Source of the DNA: Prunella strophiata
Lineage: Eukaryota > Chordata > Aves > Passeriformes > Prunellidae
Assembly (NCBI GenBank): GCA_036583965.1
Contig: JAZBQD010000014.1
Location: 47,807,126-47,871,125, forward strand
Direction of reading: 5' to 3'
Length of the DNA stretch: 64,000 bases
Part shown: piece by piece, positions 12,200-23,799 of the stretch
Layout: every line of letters begins with the position of its first letter
How positions within the stretch are numbered: position 1 is the stretch's first letter
Notes under the pieces: model-generated
Database searches by the model: none
What the model was told of the DNA's origin: nothing
Seen by the model: the letters and a program-made list of their open reading frames with translations, nothing else
Translations under genes and position numbers: made by a program

Positions 12200-12748
12200 C
12201 AGGCACAGTAGAAGGACCAGCCCCCACCTCACAACAGCCTTCTTTCAGGTAGTTGTGGAGAGTGATGAGCTGCTCCCTGAGTGTCCTCTTCTCAAGACTA
12301 AACAAATCCAGTTTTCTCAGCCACTCCTCATAAAAGATGTCTTCTAGGCCTTTCACCTTATTGCCCTTTACTGGACAGGCTCCAGTATTTCCATGACCTT
12401 TTTAAAGTGAGGGGCCCAAAACTGAACTGTACTCAAGATGTGGCATCACAATGCTGAGTACAGGAGGGAAGTTCTCAGGTTTTGGAGGGGCTCTTTTCTT
12501 TTGGGGCATTGTGTTTTTACCCCAGCCAACAACCAAGCCCTACACAGCTGCTCACTCACTGCCCCACCACCAGGACTGGGGGTAAATCAAAAGGATGAAA
12601 GCTGGAAAACTCATGGATTGAGATTGAGACAGTTTCCTAGGGAAAGCAAAAGCTGTGCACAGAGGCAAACCAAAACAAGGAATTAAGTCACTGCCTCCTA
12701 TGGGCAGGCAGGGGTTGCACCATCTGCAGGAGAGCAGAGCCCCCATCA
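12200..12748. repeat. Tandem duplication, copy 2
   Basis: Near-identical to 11049-11600. It starts inside the CR1 (CAGGCACAG) directly at the end of the array and ends at CCCCATCA, directly followed by array units. It lacks the 98 bases (11601-11698) that separate copy 1 from the array. The CR1-derived part is about 12200-12476. Confidence 0.9.
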
Positions 12749-12767
12749 ATGGAATATCTATGGAATA
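12749..12767 (+). repeat. Minisatellite stub (1.7 units)
   Basis: ATGGAATATCTATGGAATA is the same 11-bp unit, about 1.7 copies, at the right edge of duplication copy 2. It continues into GTGGTTTGGCCAG. Confidence 0.9.
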
Positions 12768-12960
12768 GTGGTTTGGCCAGTTTGAATCACTTACCCTGGC
12801 TGTGCCTCCTCTCAACTTGCCATACATCCCCAATCTTCTCACCAGCACTGCTCAGTAATAACAAAAACATCTTGATATTATCAGGACTGTTTTCAGCACA
12901 AATCCAAAGCACAGCCCCTCAGGCCACTATACCTCAGCTCAAACCAGCACATGGGCTTAA
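12768..12960. mobile_element. Probable LTR/ERV-derived dispersed repeat, second part
   Basis: GTTTGGCCAGTTTGAATCAC, CTGGCTGTGCCTCCTCTCAAC and CTGTTTTCAGCACAAATCC continue the dispersed repeat whose first part ends at 11698. The array and duplicate therefore look like an expansion within one element. The right boundary is approximate. Confidence 0.45.
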
Positions 12961-15900
12961 GTCAGAAAATGTTCTGAGGGAAGAATTTGCTTTAATAAGG
13001 ACAAAAGGCAAAAAGCCCGGAGTATCTGCATGCAGTTGACACTTCTTGTAGTGTTAAAAAAAAGCTTTATAGATGTTCTTATTATCAGGACTGTGCAGCA
13101 GCTTACTTTGAGCATAACATTGAGGCTGCATGCACTCTATGCCTATAAAAGTAGCATGGGAGAATTTACTGTTAAGCAATGATGTAAAGTCTGGAGAATA
13201 ATAATAGAAAATGGAATTGGAAAGAAGACAAAAGTTATTTTCTTTGGAAAATGTTGCTTTTGGGTCTCTGAATTGTCTCTTAGTCCACCAGCCTGTGCTA
13301 GGTGTTGTCTTAGAAGGAGATATTAGAAGACCCACATTTTACCTTAGTAAGCATGTAAGAGTAAGGTAACTTCTTTAGACTAATAAATGATGCTTCACAT
13401 TAACAAAAATATCAAGAGAGTAGTTTCTCTTCCCCTTTGTGTAAAAAAATTGGTTTATGCTTCACAAAATTTCCTTTTTTCTGGAGCACATCTCTAGCAC
13501 ACTGACCAGTCAACATCTGCCAACAAAAGCAGACATTTCACTTCCCACCATAGGTGGAAGAGTGGAGATTTAGGCCACCATCTTAAACAAAACTTGTCTC
13601 AGAGTGAAGCTGAGACTCACAAAATATGTGAGTCCATCTTGAATGAGCAGCAATGGTAAACACATATTGTGGCAACTAGAGTCAGAGAAGAAAATGCAAA
13701 GTCCTGTTTTATATTAGCTGCAAACAAGCCAGTATTTAATAGTCTTCAAACTATGAAATGTTTTCTTTCCTTTGTTTTGACTAGATTTGAAATAAGTCAA
13801 ACAATATAATAAAAGTCAGAGCAGAGCTGTTAAAGCCAATCCTCTCTTTGGCCTAAAACAACAGCAATGCAGGCAAGAGAAGTATTTTACTCTTTCAGTC
13901 ATTTTGGAAACTAAACTGGATGGCTAATTGAGTCAAAGTTTAATTTCCTGAATATTTGTCCAAAATTCAACATTTGTCTCTGCCGGATGATAATGTGCTA
14001 TACTCACCATGTTCAAAGTCAAGGCATAACATTGTTTAGTAGCTTCTATTTTATCTTTCTGATATGAACATGAATAGTCTCTATGAGTGAGCTTCTCATA
14101 GTCAAACTGCAACACAGTTTATGCAAGCCACTTATCTAGATTGCTGTGAAATAGTGCTGTAAAATATGGTAAATACCGCCTGAAAAACATTTTTGTGTTG
14201 CTTAGACACAGGACTTCAGTGAAAGCAGGGTTTGCTTGCCAACTTGCAGGGGAGTTAAATGGGCTCAAAAGGTGCTCTCTGTTCTTGCAATATCTAATTT
14301 TTCCATGTGTACTTTATACCTTGCCAGGAAACAACCAGGCAATAATGTTGCAATTAAATAGCAAAATAGGTAACATTGGAGGTTATGGGCAGCTAATGCT
14401 GATGTTCCCACTGTCCCTTTGAGTGTCTCTTCCAATTGACTGTAAAGGGAATCTGGACTCCTAAACTTGCATTTCCTTAATTGCACCTAAGGTAGATGTC
14501 TAAAGTAAGCATAGTATATCACTATGTAAACATAATAATTGTATGTTAAATCTATTCCCACTTCAGTGTCTCTGCTTTCCTCTTTTCCTGCTTTTTTAAG
14601 ATAACAAAAGAAAATAACTTTCAGATGCTTAGTATTCAGCCAGATGTGAGATATGCAAGCTCTTTTTCCTACACCTTCACTTCCCTCTGGTAAAGGCAGA
14701 TTAGACAAGTGGTAAACAAATCCTTTCAAATCTGGTCCTTACATTTTAAAGCTGTAGCTGCAAATTAGAGCAATGATACTGATAGGAATTTCAAGTGCTA
14801 AACACCATTAGATGTACAGTATTTCATCCTGCAAACTGATGAGCACTCTTGACCTGACCCAGCACTACATTTAAAAAGATGTATAGCAGGTTTTTTTTTT
14901 ACATAAGCTTGCTATTAAATGCTTTGCTGCATTTGGTGAAAATAGATAATGGCAAGATAAAGTCCATGTCACCTAATTTTAGCTATTTAACAGTAAGATG
15001 TCAATCTGAAGCTAATCATCAAAACTCAGGCTGTTACTAAAGAGAGGAGGTAAAAGCATCTCCAGAGGGTGATTCTATTTTAGACATTTATTTATGAATG
15101 ACTGAATTTTTCCCACTCATTCCTCTCTTTCTCTCTCTTGATGGTAACCCTTTGGCTTAGACTACATATGTGACTTTCTGAGAGTCAAAGTAATTCTGTT
15201 TAATTATCTATTCACTTCTGCAGAATTTGTAGTGATTTCATTTAATCTGTGTATAAGTTTAAAGTATTGACATAATTTGAATGTGCAAGATAAGGTCTGT
15301 GTCCCTCTGTTATTACATGTGAGCAGGAAGAGAAAATAAATGCTACCAGCCTCTTGAACTCTTTTTTTTTTTTTTTTTTAATAGTACACAAGAATGAAAT
15401 CACTTGGCCACGAAATTGTCAGAGAGAAATAATTTATTATCTTCTTATCTGTTACTGAATCTGCAGATTGCTGTCACACCCACAGTGATAAATTTATACC
15501 TAGCTCTCTGATGGAAAAAATTCAGGCAGTGAGAAGTAACTGTCTGTTAGGAGTGGAGTTCTTATCTAGATGTGAAGTCTCAGCTAAAATGATTTAATAA
15601 CTCCTTGAGAAAAAAAAAAACACAGCACTTCTGTTCTTATATATTAAAACAATTTTTCAACAAGTGGATCACAACTAAAGCTAAAGATCATCAAAAGGCA
15701 TCCACACAGCATTGTGGAAAACTCTGTAGTTGAGGTTTGCCAAAGACCTCCTTGTGTGGTCTTGAGATCCTCTGAATTCTGAATAAAAACCATAAAAAAC
15801 TGTGATAATATCTAAGTGTACTTAGTACTGAAAAGAAGAAATGGAAAGCTTGATCAGAAAAATCTAGAATTAATTAAATGTGGATAGAAGATGTGAACTT

Positions 15901-17580
15901 TTTCATGGTACCTGCCTTTATTATAATTTCCATGTAGTATCAGTAAATAAAACTTTGATCACAAGCTTGACACAACATATTTTTGAGTGCAGTGAAGGCA
16001 TTTTAATGATATGTTCTCACAAGCTCAAGTTAACACATCTTAATTGTCTGTCAGTCAAGTGGCAGTGGCTGGATGTGCATGTGCTCCCAGCCCATGGCAA
16101 ACAGGCAGCTCACCAATCTTCATGGGTGACTTTTGCAACAGGCCAGGAACACACTTGGAGCAGTCAGTCTCCACCAGATCACTGAAAGCCAGTAACATCT
16201 TGCAATCAAGAAGGCAAATTGAACTAGAAATGGGAGCCTGAAGAGCTACTGATTCTTTCACCAGTGGATATTGGGGGGAAAATGGTAAGATTTTCCCTTT
16301 TACTACGTTTTTCTTTTTCCAGCTGGCAAATAATTGTATTACAGTGTAAGTCTGAGCCACAGTTTGATTAAATTGTTGTGATTTCTTCCCACAATTTTGG
16401 GCTATATTTGTACAAATCATTGAAATTCACACATATTTTGTCTTAATAAATTATTACAGTGGGGATGATTTGCAAACTATTCCAAACTATTCACATCACC
16501 TCCAGGTCTTTCTTTTAATCACACAGAAATGCATTACTTTGAAATAAAGCTACTGATGCACCTTTGCTTTCAAGGCCTGTATTTATCATCCTGACAGCTT
16601 ATGTATCTGATTTGAGCTTACGTGGGTACTTGACACTTTTTCATTTAAATGACCTTTGCACATTTCAGTTTATTCATCGATGCCAATTTAAATGTAATTT
16701 TCTTGTTGGGAGAAGTGACAAAATTGAAGTTTACTCATTGAAAACCATACTGTACTAATTCTAAAAGGCAATGCACTGCCCTGCAGTCTGGTTAGCCTGA
16801 ATGGACCCAGAGAGGTCACTGGGGTCCTTGTACATGCAGGAGTCAGTGTGGGATGCAGGGCTGGGGCAGAAATATCTGTTTGCTTTACCTAGAAAATGGA
16901 TTTGAAATATTCCTGGGAGGGCTTTCAGGAACTGCCCAGATGAATGTGTTCCATCTTGAAGATGGATAATGCTGATAACACACAGATGTTGTTTATTTGT
17001 AGAAACCTATTTCTTAGATTTTAGAAATGTCAGGGGTATACTGAGGAAAAAAATTTCCAGTGTGGTGCAGCCCACCCTTGGTAACAAGGCATTTGATCCC
17101 TTCCATGAGCTGCAGCCCCAACAACTGACTCACAGAGAGTCTAAAGCAGATAGAACCATGCAGAACTGCTTTATTTGCAGGGCCAAGAGATTCTGGGAAA
17201 AGGCATCTCTGGAAACTACTTAATAGCCACAAAGCCCACATTGCATCTAAGAAAACTTTCCAGAGCTCATGGGTTAGATCTTTAGCTGCTGTCAGAACAT
17301 GTTCCCTATAACATTTTAGCCTTGGGACAGTGGTGGTAGGTCACAACAAACCCCATTTACACCAACACTCCTGTCTCCAGCAGTGACCACAGTCAGTGTC
17401 TAAGGAAGGGTGTGGGAACAAGGAAGACAGAAGATACATCACTGAAATGCATTCTCACCCTTGAGTAATTTTCAAATAAAAGTAAACCCTAAAAAAATAT
17501 GGGTATGTTGTAGGCTTCAGTTTTGTTTTGTTGGGCTTTTTTTAATTTGGTGCTATTTACTGATTTTTTTTATCCAGTTT
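12961..17580. other. Intergenic, no recognised gene
   Basis: AT-rich unique-looking sequence. Only short T/A runs (for example 15362-15379) and short unsupported open frames are present, including a 121-codon minus-strand frame at 16055-16420 with no recognisable family. Confidence 0.55.
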
Positions 17581-17589
17581 CCTTTTAAT

Positions 17590-17710
17590 GCTCTGTAAAC
17601 TTTTAGCATTCACAGCACCCTGTGGCAAGCAGTTCCCAAGCTGAACTATTTCATGAAGAACAATAATCATGCTCTTTGTTTCTCATCTATGTCCCTTAAC
17701 CTAGAGACTA
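17590..17710 (-). mobile_element. Possible ancient CR1-like fragment
   Basis: TGCTCTGTAAAC, then CACAGCACCCTGTGGCAAGC and AGTTCCCAAGCTGAACTATT, then GAAGAA, resembles the 'buildup' of old minus-strand CR1 copies. The match is weak and from memory. Confidence 0.3.
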
Positions 17711-17719
17711 ACACATGGA

Positions 17720-20700
17720 CAATTGTGGCAGTCCATTGAGATTTTTCACAGTGACACTCATTAAGAAAGTATCAAACTTTGCAGCTGTTTTGTCACTGTT
17801 CGGGCCCTGGGGGTTTTTTGTTTGGTTTTTTTTTCTACTGATGCCACTAGTGTCCCCTCCCAAGGAGTAGCTGGGGTCAGTTCTCAGCTCTCCTGCAGGC
17901 TGCCTCTGCCCTCTTGGGTCTGTGACCTCATCTGTATAGCCAAGTGTTGAAAGTACTGGCAGTTTAATCCCTTAAACTTAATTTCCACATTCTTAACAAT
18001 AGTTTGCTTCCCCCACCCTTTGCTTATCTTGCATGTATACACAGAATGGTTCACTGGAAGTGAGTCTGCTTTTTTCTTTGTATACAGAGACCCCAAATCC
18101 AGAGGAAGGACAAATAAACTTTTAGGTTGACTTTGAAATTGTAATACTTAAATGAAAAAGAAAAACAATCTGTCTTCTTTCTATCCTGCATCTGGTTATG
18201 AACTCATAAGGTCTTTCTTCACATTATGTGGATTAGAATCTTTTTTTATTAACCAATAGTAGAGCCTCTCACATGGCACAAGAAAAAACAAGGAAAAGAA
18301 AGCTTGAGGAACACTAAAAATCTTGAAAGCTATAATCAAATCATGAATATCACCAACTACAATCACTGTATCTTTACACAAATACAGTATATGTTTTTAC
18401 TGGTTTATTTTTGACAGTTGCTAGTCTCAGGAGGATTATGCTTCTGAGAAAAAGAAACTGGAAGAATAAAGTACACTTCTGCGTCTGCAAGTAATTTTCT
18501 CCTGGTCTAGTTGTATTCATGATCATTTTTCAGCAAGATAACTCACACTGTGAAATTCAAGAGCATTTGCTTTGGGAGTATTTCAGGTGAAGCCACAGTA
18601 AAATTGTGGTCACAGTGATGTGTCAAGGTATTATCAGGGTCGGAGTAAAGAATCTTGGAACATGCCATAAGTACATTCTTCAAGATAAGCACTTCTTTAT
18701 GTCTTCTCTTAGGTCAATAACACCATAGCTTTGAGAATGAATTGGGGTCTAGTCAAAGATGCATTGACTTCCAACAGAAGTGAAATCCATCTTCTTTCAT
18801 GTCAAATAGTGCACCTCTGAATTCAGACCAACAAACATGGTTTCCATCATTTTATCTTTCCCTTAAGAGATAAAAACAGAGTGATGAAAGAGCTGTCAAG
18901 ATAGCACTGACTCACCTTCCACTAAAACTGTTCCCCCCCTGGTGATTGTTTATCCTGCCTGCAGATCCCAGTGAGCAAGGACCTGCAGCATCCCTTGGTC
19001 ATCTGATGTCACTCATTGACCATACACTGCTAAGAAAAGCATGCTGTCTGCTGAAAAACCCTCTCAGTTTGGTAATTTGGTGAGATCTGCTAATTAAGGA
19101 AGAAGATCTTTCTTAATAAAGAAATTGTTCATGAGAGCTCTTATTGTAATGCCTCCAACCCAGCTGAACCGATTGGGCAGTCATGCTTTATTTAAAACTA
19201 ATGCAGATCTTTACCTATCTCAAACTTGAAGACTTTTAATACCCTAGAAAGGGCTGATTTGAAAGAAGCATGGGTTACTTTGCAATGTACCTTTTCAAGT
19301 ACTTAGCTTGAGGAACTAGTGCTTTTCTAACTTTTCCTCCTAGCACATCCTTACTGAGCTAAGGCTCTTAATAAACCAGCACATTTATGACCTTCACAGC
19401 ATGGCAGCACAGAAATGCAGTGAGGACAAGAAGCTGTCTCCTCATGGGTGCAATGTTGAGAGCACACTAACACCAGGGAGGCCAGTGCCCCCCTTCAAGG
19501 TAAGGGCACTGCCAGCCCACCCTGCAGGGCCCCATTGCAGCTTTCCTTGGCACGCAGGGTTTTCTCAGCATGTGAAACCTTCTGCTGGCTAAATGCAGAG
19601 GGGAAAAACGTTTAGAAATAGCCAGCTTAGAAAACTATGTAACAAATGCAGCTCTAGTGAGGAATAATGTTTGTTGGCATTCCCCTGAACATATTGCAGA
19701 TCATTTACAGGTCTCAGCAAAATTCCTACAGAGCGCCAGGCCCAAGAGTGAATTAGTGTGCTTCATGCTGGTGAAGCCATTTTCTTTAAACAAAATACAA
19801 AGTTTAGGAACTGCAGGTACTTTACAAACAGCGTTTTGTCCTTATCTGGATAAGGAGCAGTAACCAATTTGTAATTTCTGGTTAGTTATGCTTAGCTTAT
19901 TCTAATTTCTTTCAGCTCCAATATCACTGAGCAATTTCTAAATGTATTTTAGGTCTGCTACCCAAGTTGCTGTCCTTGAATTGCTTACCAGAGTCCCTGA
20001 CTGCCATACAAATTTTTTTTCTTGTAATTTGCATGAGATAAATCTGTAATCTGGCAGGATGTACTCTATCCAATAGCCAGGCGTGTTGCAAAAGCCTCTT
20101 GTTATTTTTGTCCCGCTTAGCAAAGTTATTCGAGGAACTTTCAGTGCCTTAATGTTAAATGGTTATCTAGGTATCTGTTAAAAGGCAACAATGTTTCCTG
20201 ACTGATTCCACAGCATATGGATTCCACTTCACTTGTCATAAATAGCTTATTTCTGCTCATGTAAAAGAGTTCCTCAGACCAACTGGAATAATAATGTGGC
20301 ATGCAGCTACAGTCCTAGCAGCCAGCCAACCAGAGCATGATTCTTTATCATAGTTTTGCATTGTTCTGCTAACTGCACGATGCCAAAAAATAATAATAAT
20401 AAAGAGAAATCCTTTGTTCCCTTTCACTAACCTAGAAGGTCACAAAACAGACAGTTCCTTCTTGATTACACTAAATAAATAAAAGTCTGATTCATAGAGG
20501 GGAAACAATCATCTGCCAACTGCCAAGCCCTATAAAGGGTAAATCTGTTTTTACTTTGTGAGCCAGATTGATGAGTCACCGAGGCTATGACTACTACCAG
20601 CAAGAATGAAAATGTACCCAAAAATATAACCTCCCTTTGTACTACACAAGGGTACCTCAACAGCTCCAGGGCAGGGACCACCCCAGCATTTGCTCTCCAG

Positions 20701-22617
20701 AACTATGGGCCCTCCTGCTCACAGCTACTGACATACTTTTGCTTTATTCACAGGCATAGACTCACCAAGGGAGATGAATAATTAGCTTCTTCATTTGGGA
20801 AATCAGCCACTATGGAAATAAACACCCACCTCTCCTCCCTCCTCCCTGCCCTGGGCGAGCTGCCTTCAGAACATGCCATGAGCAGAGGTTCCTCCCCTGA
20901 GCCCCGTGACATGCACTTGGATGCAGACAGGAGGGTTCTCAACAGGGAAACCCAGGCAGGCTGGTCCACAGAAAGACACAGGTAAAGACTGGGGGGCTTT
21001 TTTGGATCTTCTTGCAAAGAGTACTCTCCAAGAGGCTCGAGAAAACAGGATGAAATTAACTGGTCACTTAGTATTTTGAATTTATGTAAGAAAAATATGA
21101 GAACAATGGCAACAAGAATAAAAAGGATTTGTTCATTCATTTCCTTTCTTGAAATGTGTGAATTTGCAAGTCCATTATAGTCACTGAGCAAAATTCCTGT
21201 TTATGGTAACTGTGCCTGAATTTCACCACCTGCACTTATCCCCTAAATGCATGTTTTAGCAACTTATCAAAACTAATGCTGTAAGGCTTTTGTTTTTAAG
21301 TACAGCTCTTTCCACCAAGACACATCACAATCCAACAGAAACACTCTTCAAAGATATAAGGTAAATGTTTGTCATTCCTTAATTCCCCTATGTTTTACTT
21401 CAAATATTAATTCCTGCATCCTCAGTAATGCATGCTCAGGGTCCACAGATAGTCCTTAGAAATTACACAAAAGAAAAGCCACCTAAAGTAAACTAAAATG
21501 AAATGAGGAAAAAACAACTCTTGCCTATGGATGAAAGTAATTGTCAATTCTCAGGTAAACATCTATATTGTCACCCTGGCATTTGGGACCCTTTGCAGCA
21601 AGACCTATCATGGAAAATCATAGAAATCATTTTGCTGAGGATGTACCAATGAGAAAAATAGAAAGAATGACACTGTATTCAAACACTGAATCATTAACAG
21701 GGAAGTATGCAAATACCTGCACTTTTTTTAGGCCTTAAATGAATCTAAACAGCAGAATAACTTGAACTTATACCAGAGTGGAAGAGCTGCAATTGATATT
21801 CAAAGCTAGTTAGAGCTGGCACTTTTATGTTCTCTACTGCACTGTAATTGAATGCTGTAACCTTTGGAGAGCAAGGTTACAAGTGCTGAACTGGAAAAGA
21901 GTACCTCTATTTTTATTGCATTTTATTTGGTTTTATTTAAAAATCCACATATTATTCACTTTTCTAATACAACAAAGTGTTTACTTTTATTTAAATATTT
22001 AAAATTAATTTTATTTTTATTGCCACTTAAAGCATGAGTATTTTAAAGATAGTGGGGTTTTATGATTAAATTTTGTAATTCAGCCCTTAAAAAAAATTAT
22101 ATGCACAGCACCATACATTTAGTAGATTTGTCTTGAGAACCCAGAAACTTAACATTAAAGCTATTTTATTTTTTTTTTTAGTGCTTTGATCTTTAGACTG
22201 AGGGGAATGGAGATAAAAAGTAGATCATTCCATGTTTCTTCCACAATTTCAACCTTTCACAGTTATTGTAACAGTGACAATTGGATATGTAATTAAATAT
22301 AAAGAAATATGCATAAAAGCTCAAAAACATATTTGGCCTATGCACTCACAAAAAGGTAGAAGTTCAGATACCAAATCCACCTGTCTTGCCAGCATCAGTT
22401 TAGATATAAATATCTACTTTTTTTTCCTGGTGGTTCCATCAGAATAAATTAGAATAAATCCCTTGGGAGAGCAGGGTTATAAGCTGCAGTCATATTCCCA
22501 TCTATGAAACCTCTGAATAATACATGTAATTTGTGACTCATATGCTAAGAATCCAAATTCAATGTATCTATCAGCAGCACTAAGAGTTCTAATTTTTTAA
22601 ATAAATGAATGAAATGT

Positions 22618-22649
<32 letters not shown>

Positions 22650-23400
22650 CTGTAAAAATGGGGGAGGAAAGTCAGTGAAATGGAAATGGGGCAGAATCTG
22701 AAAATCTTTCCCTAAACTTGTGCAAGTGGCTAAATTTTCTGGATCTCAGTTTTCCAGATACAATGAGCTCATAATCATTCTCTGCCTTGGAGAAGTGTTG
22801 TGATGACAAATCATGTTTATATGAGAGGTTTACATATACAATGATGAAGGCAGCCATAAAAATAAGTAGGCAGATAAAAGTGATTCACTGACTGAAATAA
22901 AATGATGCTTGTTAAATTAATTTCAAATTTCATCTTCTTGCCTGTGTATAGAGACCTGTGGTATGGAAAATAAACTACGGATTTACTGCTGAGGAGTTGA
23001 CCTGAAAAGAAATCTTTTTCTGGTTTCCATTATTCTGTTAATCTTTCTTGATCTCAATCACTTGACTTAATTTTTTCCACATCTCTTTGGAAATCTCGAA
23101 GTTGTTTCCACCCCATCCTCTCCTCCCAAACTAAATATCTGGATAGATGTGTGGGCACACACTGCTCAGGGAGCTGGGTGACAGAGCAGGATGGAGCATG
23201 ACAAAGCTGTGAGTCTTTAAAGGAGCAGGGCTTTGCCCCAAACTCAGAGTGCTTGCAGGGGCAAGATCAGAGATGCATAGAGGAATCTGACTTGAACTTA
23301 GAAAAGTTCAAGGCCTGGGAATGGGGAGAGATAAAGCCCAAAATACCAGTAACAGAAAAAGGTGTGTCCAGCCTTACAGCTTTGTATGAATGATGACACA
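17720..23400. other. Intergenic, no recognised gene
   Basis: Mostly AT-rich, with an especially AT-rich stretch at 21900-22170 and an AT microsatellite at 22623-22649. A 147-codon minus-strand frame at 20748-21191 has a hydrophobic segment but no recognised family and no supporting splice or promoter context. Confidence 0.55.
22623..22649. repeat. (AT)n microsatellite
   Basis: About 13 uninterrupted AT dinucleotides, a simple repeat likely to vary in length. Confidence 0.95.
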
Positions 23401-23406
23401 CTTCTA

Positions 23407-23790
23407 TGTCACAGTGGAGACAGCCATGACACACAGAGTATCTCTGTACAATTTCAGAAAGCTTCAACCCATACAGAGTAACACCAAACCACAGCAGAAG
23501 GCTTCAGGTGTCTGCCAATACCAAGTAACATCACATCACTTCAGAAGGCTGCAAGCACCCGTTCCTTTTGTTCTTTAGCCCAACCTTTTATACCCCTCAT
23601 TGTTCATGCATTGCACCTGTGTGCCCTCTGTTCCCTTTGGTGCTTGGTCCGTGCCCCTGGGCACTCCATGGCTCATTGCTGTCAATGCTGCTCACCTGCT
23701 GCTCACAGCTGTGCCCATTGGGGATGAGGCTCAGCCCAGCCCCACTCCCAGTTACCACAAACTGTGTGCCTACACTTCTGTGCTATTTAC
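23407..23790 (-). mobile_element. LTR-like element A (solo, inverted relative to B)
   Basis: It is homologous to 31731-32132 in reverse orientation. Read on the minus strand, it has a TATAAAA box at about 23586-23592 and ends in CTGTGACA (TGTCACAG at 23407 on the + strand). The 190 bases 23585-23774 match element B with one difference; the part at 23407-23584 is much more diverged. The 5' end (about 23774-23796) is uncertain. No internal retroviral genes flank it. Confidence 0.7.
23455..23565 (-). repeat. Degenerate 40-47 bp tandem units inside element A
   Basis: The motif CAGAA(A/G)GCT(T/G)CA recurs at 23455, 23495 and 23542, marking about three diverged tandem units downstream of the TATA box in element orientation. 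Related units occur in element B. Confidence 0.55.
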
Positions 23791-23799
23791 AGTGAGGAG

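Noticed and set aside
11604..12347. 247-residue repetitive protein
   Set aside because: A mechanical consequence of an 11-bp repeat lacking stops; all three + frames give the same period and there is no gene context.
20748..21191. 147-residue minus-strand protein with a hydrophobic stretch
   Set aside because: No family, no splice or promoter context, and the length is compatible with chance.
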